Positions 13,748 to 19,139 of a DNA stretch of 20,976 nt are shown one piece after another. Made by a program: the position numbers and the translations under genes. The notes below the pieces were generated by a model that was not told the DNA's origin, did no database searches, and saw only the letters and a program-made list of their open reading frames with translations. This DNA is from Candidatus Liptonbacteria bacterium. GTDB taxonomy: Bacteria; Patescibacteriota; Minisyncoccia; UBA6257; 2-01-FULL-56-20. Positions within the stretch are counted from its first letter, which is position 1. Each line of letters begins with the position of its first letter. Location: contig JACRFR010000019.1 of NCBI GenBank assembly GCA_016212635.1, positions 1 through 20,976 on the forward strand, read 5' to 3'.

Positions 13748-15208
13748 ATGGCCACTGTCAAATTTTATATAACCACCACTTTGCCCTACGTGAATGCGGT
13801 ACCTCACCTGGGCCACGCCTTAGAATTCGTCCAAGCGGACGCAATCGTGCGGTACCACAAGTCCCGAGGCGAGGAAGTGTTCTTCAATACCGGCACGGAC
13901 GAGCATGGATTAAAAGTTTACCGCAAGGCCCAAGAGTTACACCAAGATCCGCAAACCTATGTGGACGAAAGCGCGGAGAACTTCCGCAAAATTTTAGCTG
14001 ATCTGGGAGTGGTCTACACCCGTTTTATTCGCACCACGGAAGCCAAGCACGTGACGGCTTGCCAGGAATTCTGGCGGCGGTGTAAAGAAGCTGGCGATAT
14101 ATACCTAGCCCAATATAAGGTCAAATATTGTGTGGGCTGCGAACTGGAGAAAACCGATTCGGAACTCACGGACAGCAAGTGCCCGGATCATCCCAATCTG
14201 GCAGTAGAAGAGCGCGAAGAAGAGAATTACTTCTTCCGTTTTTCCAAGTATCAGCAGCCGCTTCTGGATTTATATCAGAAATATCCGGACTTTGTCTTAC
14301 CGGCCCACCGCCTGCAGGAAATCAGAAACTTCGTGGCGGCCGGTCTTCAGGATTTCAGCATCTCCCGCTTGAAAGAGAAGATGCCTTGGGGTGTGGCGGT
14401 CCCGGACGACCCGAGGCATGTCATGTACGTCTGGTTCGATGCGCTGATCAATTATATTTCCACTCTGAATTGGCCCGGGGGTCAACCGTCAAAATTCGAG
14501 GATTTTTGGGGAACAGAAGAGGAGCCGCGGGCGGTGCAAATTGCGGGCAAAGACAATCTGCGCCAGCAATCCGCCATGTGGCAGGCGATGCTTTTATCCG
14601 CCGGTTTGCCGACCTCCCGTCAAATCTTGATCCACGGCCATATTGTGAGCGGCGGCCAGAAAATGTCCAAAACCATAGGCAATGTGGTGGACCCGGCGGA
14701 GATCATCCGCGGCTATGGCGCGGACGCTTTGCGCTACTGGCTCCTGCGCGAGATGCCCACCTTTGAGGACGGTGATTTTACACTGGAAAAATTCAAGGAA
14801 AGTTATAACGCCAATCTGGCCAACGGTCTCGGCAATCTGGTCCAGCGCGTGCTCAAAATGGCGGCGGTGTACAAAGTAGCGAAGAGCGAAGAGCGAAGCG
14901 CGAAGCGCGAGGGGAAAGAAGGGAGCGTCTACCAGGAACTGATGGAAAAGTATGAACTGCAGAAAGCGACCAACTTGATCTGGGATGAGATTCAAGCCTG
15001 TGACCGTATGATTCAGGACTGCGCACCGTTTAAAAAGTTTAAAACCGATCCCGAAGCGGCCAAGCGAGACGTGGCGGCACTCTTGGGGAAACTGGCCGTA
15101 ATCGCCCATTGGCTCGCACCATTTTTGCCAGCCACCAGCCAGAAGATCCAAGAGGCGCTGGAGTCCGGCCAGCCGCCCGCCGTGCCCCTCTTCCCACGGA
15201 TCGGCTGA
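13748..15208 (+). CDS. metG: Methionyl-tRNA synthetase
   Basis: 486 aa, the short class Ia form without the C-terminal tRNA-binding domain. It charges tRNA-Met. Motifs in order: KFYITTTLPYVNAVPHLGHA (HIGH-type HLGH), TGTDEHGLKVYRKAQ, a Cys-containing knuckle KYCVGCELEKTDSEL, VWFDALINYIS, AGKDNLRQQSAMWQAML, and KMSKTIGNVVDP (KMSKS). The anticodon-binding helical domain follows. A Lys/Arg/Glu-rich loop at ~377-392 is encoded by a 7-nt tandem repeat (14879-14913) and is probably an insertion. The ATG is chosen for the immediate MATVKFYITTTLP start. The stop is followed at once by an inverted repeat. Confidence 0.95.
   Translation: MATVKFYITTTLPYVNAVPHLGHALEFVQADAIVRYHKSRGEEVFFNTGTDEHGLKVYRKAQELHQDPQTYVDESAENFRKILADLGVVYTRFIRTTEAKHVTACQEFWRRCKEAGDIYLAQYKVKYCVGCELEKTDSELTDSKCPDHPNLAVEEREEENYFFRFSKYQQPLLDLYQKYPDFVLPAHRLQEIRNFVAAGLQDFSISRLKEKMPWGVAVPDDPRHVMYVWFDALINYISTLNWPGGQPSKFEDFWGTEEEPRAVQIAGKDNLRQQSAMWQAMLLSAGLPTSRQILIHGHIVSGGQKMSKTIGNVVDPAEIIRGYGADALRYWLLREMPTFEDGDFTLEKFKESYNANLANGLGNLVQRVLKMAAVYKVAKSEERSAKREGKEGSVYQELMEKYELQKATNLIWDEIQACDRMIQDCAPFKKFKTDPEAAKRDVAALLGKLAVIAHWLAPFLPATSQKIQEALESGQPPAVPLFPRIG
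14879..14913. repeat. Heptanucleotide tandem repeat inside metG
   Basis: Five consecutive 7-nt units: GCGAAGA x2, GCGAAGC x2, GCGAGGG. Period 7 cycles through the three frames, giving KSEERSAKREGK in the protein. The reading frame stays open. Confidence 0.8.
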
Positions 15209-15214
15209 CCCTCT

Positions 15215-15268
15215 GTCTCGCGATGACCCAAATGTTAAGAATTTTTGAATTTCCGGTCATCGCAAGAC
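15215..15268. repeat. Inverted repeat after metG
   Basis: GTCTCGCGATGACC (15215-15228) and GGTCATCGCAAGAC (15255-15268) are complementary except one position, with a 26-nt AT-rich loop. It may serve as a metG stop. GATATTAGTTTTT follows the right arm. The arm ends resemble family D. Confidence 0.6.
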
Positions 15269-15331
15269 GAGATATTAGTTTTTGACTAGCGCGCTGTTCA
15301 GGTGGAAGAAAAATATTCAATTTAAACAAGG

Positions 15332-16048
15332 ATGAAAGAAATAGTCCGAAATCTAAGTGTTAATAGCCATGATATTGCGGTCGCCCTACACGACGCTGGT
15401 AACAAAAGTATTGTAATATTTTGTCATGGTTTTCGAGGTACAAATGTTGGGCCAAATTGTTTTTTTGTGAGAACTGCTCGAAAGCTAGCTGACCAAAGTG
15501 TTTCTTCCTTGCGTTTTGACCAATATGGTAGCGGTAATTCGGAGGGCGATTTTTTTGATTCAAGTTTTAAAGATTGGGTAGCAACTACTCGGGAAATTGT
15601 GCGGCACTACCTTAAGCAAAGATATAAAGTTTCACTACTCGGGCAAAGCATGGGTGGGTCGGCAGTTATCACAGTTGCTTCCGAAATAACCGATCTTTCT
15701 TCTATCGTTGCGTGGGCACCGGATCTAAATATTGAGGAATTTATTCCGCCTAAAAATGGCGTAGTCGAAGAAAATGGGCAAATCGTTCAGGCGCGGTTTT
15801 GGCAGGAGGCCCACGATGCAAAAATTGCAGAGAAGCTTCCATTGGTTAAAACGCGAGCGTATATTGTACAGTGCGCTTCAGATGAGTATGTTGATAAAAG
15901 AAATCGAGACGCGATAAGCAAAAATGCTCAACCACATCACAGGGTAGAAATTTTTGAAAATTATAGCCATAGTGGCTGGACATTTGAACAATCCGAAGAG
16001 GTTATTAGCAAAAGCGTAGATTTTTTGGCGGAATGTTTTCTAGATTAA
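15332..16048 (+). CDS. Alpha/beta hydrolase (serine aminopeptidase / acyl-esterase-like)
   Basis: 238 aa. It has the alpha/beta-hydrolase core: FCHGFRGT oxyanion region at ~30-37, RFDQYGSGNSEG at ~61-72, nucleophile elbow LLGQSMGGSA with Ser106, acid candidate Asp in QCASDEYVD, and His in NYSHSGWTF. All three catalytic residues are therefore present in order. The substrate is unknown; this group includes esterases, lipases and peptidases. No signal peptide is visible, so it is probably cytoplasmic. The DNA is visibly richer in A/T than its neighbours, with long T and A runs, which suggests recent transfer. It sits between two palindromic repeats (15215-15268 and 16065-16175). Confidence 0.85.
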   Translation: MKEIVRNLSVNSHDIAVALHDAGNKSIVIFCHGFRGTNVGPNCFFVRTARKLADQSVSSLRFDQYGSGNSEGDFFDSSFKDWVATTREIVRHYLKQRYKVSLLGQSMGGSAVITVASEITDLSSIVAWAPDLNIEEFIPPKNGVVEENGQIVQARFWQEAHDAKIAEKLPLVKTRAYIVQCASDEYVDKRNRDAISKNAQPHHRVEIFENYSHSGWTFEQSEEVISKSVDFLAECFLD

Positions 16049-16064
16049 TTTTGGGACTTACACG

Positions 16065-16175
16065 GATGATGTCCCGCGGAAGCGGGAATCTACGTCCTGC
16101 AATATTTTTAGATCCCTGTCTGCGCGGGGATGACCAAATCGAAAAAGTGTAGATATTTGCCAAACGCGTAAGTCC
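16065..16175. repeat. Composite palindromic repeat family D, copy 2
   Basis: GTCCCGCGGAAGCGGGAATC hairpin, then AATATTTTTAGATCCC, GCGCGGGGATGACC, and the flank ATCGAAAAAGTGTAG shared with copy 1. The order of elements matches 13541-13685, but the middle is shorter and lacks the nested hairpin. Confidence 0.7.
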
Positions 16176-16178
16176 TAA

Positions 16179-16214
16179 TTGGATTCCATCGTCTAGGTGA
16201 GCTACAATGATCCC
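16179..16214 (+). promoter_or_regulatory. Leaderless promoter of the MNT/HEPN pair
   Basis: TTGGAT (16179-16184), 18-nt spacer, TACAAT (16203-16208), then 6 nt to the ATG at 16215. This favours the ATG over the in-frame GTG at 16197, which lies inside the spacer. Confidence 0.65.
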
Positions 16215-16526
16215 ATGGCTAATGATATTCACAATCCCACTCCGCAATCCGTACGGCAAGCAATTAGCCCGATTTTGGCGCGGCGCGGGGTGGGATTCGC
16301 GGGTATTTTTGGCTCCTGCGCCCGGGGTGAGATGCGGCCGGATAGCGATGTGGATATATTGGTGCGTTTTTCAGAATCGCCCAGTTTGCTGGGATTAGTT
16401 GCTTTGGAGCGGGAATTATCAGGCATCTTGGGGCGTAAGGTGGAAATAGTAACCGAGCGATCACTCTGCCCGCACGTTCGCGAGAATGTTATGCGGGATA
16501 TGCAGGTAATCCATGAAGGACGATAA
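16215..16526 (+). CDS. mntA: MntA-like minimal nucleotidyltransferase (antitoxin)
   Basis: 103 aa. FGSCARGEMRPDSDVDILV is a perfect GSx10DxD (Gly33-Ser34, Asp45, Asp47), followed by LVALERELSGILGRKVEIVT, typical of the MNT antitoxin fold. In MntA-HepT systems this protein uses ATP to adenylylate the HEPN toxin and neutralise it. Its 3' end overlaps the HEPN gene by 14 nt, the usual arrangement. It has its own promoter. The symbol is by family resemblance only. Confidence 0.85.
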   Translation: MANDIHNPTPQSVRQAISPILARRGVGFAGIFGSCARGEMRPDSDVDILVRFSESPSLLGLVALERELSGILGRKVEIVTERSLCPHVRENVMRDMQVIHEGR

Positions 16527-16839
16527 AATTTACATCCAGCATATTTTGGAAGCTATCGCGCGAGTGGAACGCTACCTGGCCGGTTTTGATTTTCAGGCTT
16601 TTGATTGCAGTGAAATAGCCCAAGCCGCGGTGGTACGAGAGCTGGAGATTGTCGGTGAGGCCGCCCGGAAATTATCGGCAGATTTTTTGGCGTCCTTGCC
16701 GGAGGTGGCTTGGCAAGACATCAAAGATATGCGCAATAAGTTAATTCATGAGTATTTTGACGTAGATACCGAGCTGGTTTGGAAAACCGCGCGGGAGGAC
16801 TTGCCGCAATTAAAAAAGGCCTTGGCGAGCCACAAATAA
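16513..16839 (+). CDS. hepT: HepT-like HEPN toxin (DUF86 RNase)
   Basis: 108 aa, all-helical. The active motif is MRNKLIHEYF: Arg74, His79 and Tyr81 of RX4HXY, which forms an RNase site in a dimer and carries the Tyr modified by MntA. The upstream EIVGEAARKLS is the usual DUF86 helix. The gene overlaps its antitoxin gene, suggesting translational coupling. The tatD GTG start follows 3 nt after the stop, so tatD may be read from the same transcript, an odd partner for a toxin. Confidence 0.87.
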   Translation: MKDDKIYIQHILEAIARVERYLAGFDFQAFDCSEIAQAAVVRELEIVGEAARKLSADFLASLPEVAWQDIKDMRNKLIHEYFDVDTELVWKTAREDLPQLKKALASHK

Positions 16840-16842
16840 TCC

Positions 16843-17814
16843 GTGCGTTTTTTCGACGCCCACACGCACATACACTTCGCCACCTATCGGGATGATTCCC
16901 GAGAGGTGATCGCTCGCGCCCTTGCCGCCGGCGTCTGGCTGAACACCGTCGGTACCCAACGCGACACTTCCCGCCGGGCAGTGGAGATTGCCAATCAGTA
17001 CCCCGAGGGTGTGTATGCCACAGTGGGCCTGCACCCCATTCACACCAGCCAATCTTTCCATGATCCGGAGGAATTAGACACCCCAGGATCAGAGAATGAT
17101 AACCCGAAAGCTACCCCGGGCTTATTCTATTGTTCTCAAGAACATTGGAATAAAGGATTCGCCGGGCGAGGCGAAGAGTTCGACGTGGAGTATTACGAGC
17201 AACTAGCCCGCGATTCCAAGGTAGTGGCGATTGGGGAGTGCGGAGTTGATTACTATGGAAGCGAGGAGCGAGGAGCGCCCTCCGAAGGAGGGTCCGCCTT
17301 CGGCGGAAGGAGAGAAGAGCAGGAGAAAAAAGAGAGACAAAAAACGGCATTCATCGCCCAGATCAAGTTGGCGGAGAAGATTAAAAAGCCGCTGATGATT
17401 CACTGCCGGGATGGCAAGAAGTCCGGTGCCGGTCCGGCTTTTGACGATTTAGTGAATATACTGAAATCCAGCGCGCTATCTGTACCGTTCATCAGCCATT
17501 CCTTTGTACGCGATCTAGAGCTAGCTAAAAAGCTTCTGGATTTGGGTTCACACTTTTCTTTCAACGGGATAATAACCTTCACACACGACTACGACGAGGT
17601 CATCCGCTATCTGCCGGAGGACAGGATCCTCTCCGAAACCGACGCGCCCTATCTTGCCCCCGTGCCGCGCCGAGGCAAGCGCAACGAACCGGTCTATGTC
17701 ACAGAAGTGGTTAAAAAACTAGCGGAAATCCGCGGGGTTACGACGGAAGAAATAGCGGAGCTAACTTTCCGAAATGCCTGCTGGGTCTTCAAAGTTGGGT
17801 CGGTAGAAATTTAG
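16843..17814 (+). CDS. tatD: TatD family metal-dependent DNase with two repeat-derived insertions
   Basis: 323 aa against ~255-265 usual. TatD enzymes are TIM-barrel 3'-5' exonucleases using two metals. The ligands are visible: His7 and His9 in DAHTHIH, Glu132 in AIGECGVDYY, His187 in LMIHCRD, His219 in ISHSF and Asp267 in SETDAPYL. The extra length is mainly in two places: ~79-105, encoded partly by a hairpin (17122-17153), and ~139-160, encoded by a 7-nt repeat plus two small hairpins (17261-17307). Both keep the frame and lie outside the metal motifs, so the enzyme may be active. GTG start 3 nt after hepT gives the standard MRFFDAHTH N-terminus. Confidence 0.9.
   Translation: MRFFDAHTHIHFATYRDDSREVIARALAAGVWLNTVGTQRDTSRRAVEIANQYPEGVYATVGLHPIHTSQSFHDPEELDTPGSENDNPKATPGLFYCSQEHWNKGFAGRGEEFDVEYYEQLARDSKVVAIGECGVDYYGSEERGAPSEGGSAFGGRREEQEKKERQKTAFIAQIKLAEKIKKPLMIHCRDGKKSGAGPAFDDLVNILKSSALSVPFISHSFVRDLELAKKLLDLGSHFSFNGIITFTHDYDEVIRYLPEDRILSETDAPYLAPVPRRGKRNEPVYVTEVVKKLAEIRGVTTEEIAELTFRNACWVFKVGSVEI
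17122..17153. repeat. Hairpin family F, copy 1 (inside tatD)
   Basis: TTATTCTATTGTTCT (17122-17136), loop CA, AGAACATTGGAATAA (17139-17153): a 15-bp stem with two mismatches. The core matches the perfect hairpin at 18295-18322. Here it encodes FYCSQEHWN in frame. Confidence 0.75.
17261..17307. repeat. Heptamer repeat and twin mini-hairpins inside tatD
   Basis: GCGAGGA GCGAGGA (17261-17274), then CCCTCCGAAGGAGGG (17278-17292) and TCCGCCTTCGGCGGA (17293-17307), each a 6-bp stem with a 3-nt loop. They encode EERGAPSEGGSAFGG, a low-complexity loop not expected in TatD. Confidence 0.8.
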
Positions 17815-18223
17815 GGTATTTTGCTAGAAGGTTGGCCGCCTTTTCTCGAACAGCAACCGCATTTTCGTAAATATCCCGCCCGGGGTGGTCCGCCGGTTCA
17901 TTTTGGGCCCCAACCCGCTCCAACTCTCTTATCACCCCGTCCAGATAAGGTAAATCTCGTTTGCTTAAAGATTCCAGTATCAGCCGAATTGGACCTTCGT
18001 TGCTGGGTTTGGGTCGGAACTCGCCCGGCGTATCAGTCTCTTTCATCCATACTCGTTCAAAGCTGCTAACTCGAACTTCGATTCCTTGAATAGCCTTTTG
18101 AAATCGAGCAGCCTCGCTGCCCCCGGCGAGCGTCTTCCAGGCGGCCGCGGTTTCGGTGATACGAGTTGGCCTGGAAAGCGGCTCCGCCTCTCTGCTCAGC
18201 CAAACAAAGTCTTTGAAACGCAT
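17789..18223 (-). CDS. Hypothetical protein, convergent with tatD
   Basis: 144 aa, unrecognised. It is charged and mostly helical, with no membrane segment or signal peptide. A C-terminal stretch (LPYLDGVIRELERVGAQNEP, then DIYENAVAVREKAANLLAKY) looks like normal protein. Its 3' end overlaps the tatD 3' end by 26 nt tail to tail. Support for it being real: no better frame covers this stretch, and a TATGCT box sits exactly 6 nt before its ATG, like five other genes here. No function is proposed. Confidence 0.6.
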   Translation of the reverse strand: MRFKDFVWLSREAEPLSRPTRITETAAAWKTLAGGSEAARFQKAIQGIEVRVSSFERVWMKETDTPGEFRPKPSNEGPIRLILESLSKRDLPYLDGVIRELERVGAQNEPADHPGRDIYENAVAVREKAANLLAKYPKFLPTQL

Positions 18224-18257
18224 ATTTATAGCATACGACCGAATCGCAATTTAGCAA
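18224..18257 (-). promoter_or_regulatory. Leaderless promoter of the minus-strand hypothetical gene
   Basis: Minus strand: TTGCTA (18257-18252), 16-nt spacer, TATGCT (18235-18230), then ATAAAT and the ATG at 18223. Confidence 0.5.
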
Positions 18258-18294
18258 CCGGTGCAACAATCTATCTGCCACCTGCCAGCCCACT

Positions 18295-18322
18295 ATTCTA
18301 TTGTTCTTGAGAACAATAGAAT
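18295..18322. repeat. Hairpin family F, copy 2
   Basis: ATTCTATTGTTCT / AGAACAATAGAAT, a perfect 13-bp inverted repeat with loop TG, in the gap between two minus-strand genes. The GTTCT-AGAAC centre loosely recalls LexA-type operators, but the copy inside tatD argues for a repeat family. Confidence 0.75.
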
Positions 18323-18365
18323 TCGAACTTATCAGAGCTTTGGTCTGACGTGCTAGCTATAGCCG

Positions 18366-18409
18366 CTTTTGCTAAAGTTCTATACGATCGTAGAGAACTT
18401 TAGCAAAAG
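18366..18409. repeat. Near-perfect 44-nt palindrome G
   Basis: Arms CTTTTGCTAAAGTTCT (18366-18381) and its complement (18394-18409), with an inner palindrome TACGATCGTA and one mismatched pair. It lies 22 nt beyond the methyltransferase stop and may terminate it. Only one copy is seen here. Confidence 0.75.
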
Positions 18410-18430
18410 GCCGGCGGGACAGGGAACTCA

Positions 18431-19027
18431 TTACATTTTTATCGCTCGCGCCACGGTATGATTCGCGCCCTGTTTCAATTTCTCGTAATTGCCGAAGACA
18501 TCCATCAGGTGGCGCTTGATGAATTCTCGCAGACCGGAAACGGTCACTAGATAAATCCGTCCGCCGGGTTTTAGGTGGGTGAGGCTATCTCGGAGCATAA
18601 TGGTTAGGAGTTCCTTGCCGACCTGCGCCGGGGGATTGGATACGATCAGGTCGAACTGCGCATTTTCCGGCACCGCGCTCAACATGTTGCTCGCGTAGAC
18701 CTTGGCATTAGTTAGGTGATTCACCCGAGCATTTCTCTCCGCGTAGCTGATCGCCACGAAATCCTTGTCGACTAGATGAACCACGCCCTGCGGCGCCAGC
18801 TTGGCGATAGTCAGGCCGATCGCGCCGTAACCGCAGCCCACGTCTAGGGCAGTGTCGCTCGGCTTAACTTCCAGATGATCTAGCAATAGGCGAGTACCCC
18901 GGTCGACCTCCGTCGGGCTAAAGAGCCCCCAGGTAGAACAAAGGGTCAGTTCCTGGCCAGAGAGCGTGGTTCGGATGGTAACTTCCGAGTTCGACTTAGA
19001 TCCACTGCCCGATTTGTTTTTGTCCAT
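18431..19027 (-). CDS. Class I SAM-dependent methyltransferase (RsmC-like)
   Basis: 198 aa from ATG 19027 (MDKNKSGSG). The SAM site is LDVGCGYGAIGLTIAK (~61-76, motif I), VDKDFVAISYAERN follows as motif II (~86-99), and VSNPP at ~129-133 is the NPP(Y) catalytic motif of N-methyltransferases acting on guanine or adenine amino groups. The preceding LCSTWGLFSPTEVDRGTRLLL is the small-methyltransferase (MTS) opening found in RsmC/RlmG. A role in 16S rRNA G-N2 methylation is the likely one, but the N-terminal half of true RsmC is missing, as in many single-domain homologues. An in-frame ATG at 19078 is possible but would add residues unlike the family. Confidence 0.87.
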   Translation of the reverse strand: MDKNKSGSGSKSNSEVTIRTTLSGQELTLCSTWGLFSPTEVDRGTRLLLDHLEVKPSDTALDVGCGYGAIGLTIAKLAPQGVVHLVDKDFVAISYAERNARVNHLTNAKVYASNMLSAVPENAQFDLIVSNPPAQVGKELLTIMLRDSLTHLKPGGRIYLVTVSGLREFIKRHLMDVFGNYEKLKQGANHTVARAIKM

Positions 19028-19078
19028 ATTTTTCCATACAATTCTACCATATTGTCGCCAGATTATTGCCCATTCCAA

Positions 19079-19111
19079 GGTCTTCGCAAGACCTACGGTC
19101 TTGCGAAGACC
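19079..19111. repeat. Hairpin family E, copy 2 (double hairpin)
   Basis: GGTCTTCGCAAGACC (19079-19093), spacer TAC, GGTCTTGCGAAGACC (19097-19111). Each half is self-complementary and the halves are inverted copies, so two alternative folds are possible. It lies between the divergent methyltransferase and leuS genes, ~29 nt before the leuS ATG. Confidence 0.8.
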
Positions 19112-19139
19112 ATAATATTAAGAACCCGATTTTCCGGCT

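Noticed and set aside
16182..16201. CCATCGTCTAGG-like stretch resembling the 5' part of tRNA-Glu
   Set aside because: No D-loop, anticodon or T-arm follows; the DNA runs straight into the promoter and mntA coding sequence. Chance or a tiny remnant.
17789..18223. Dismissing this ORF as antisense noise because it overlaps tatD
   Set aside because: The overlap is only 26 nt, no rival frame covers the region, and a -10 box at the window's typical 6-nt distance precedes its ATG, so it is kept as a hypothetical gene.
18295..18322. LexA/SOS operator
   Set aside because: GTTCT-AGAAC symmetry is suggestive, but the same element occurs inside the tatD coding region and no SOS gene is adjacent.
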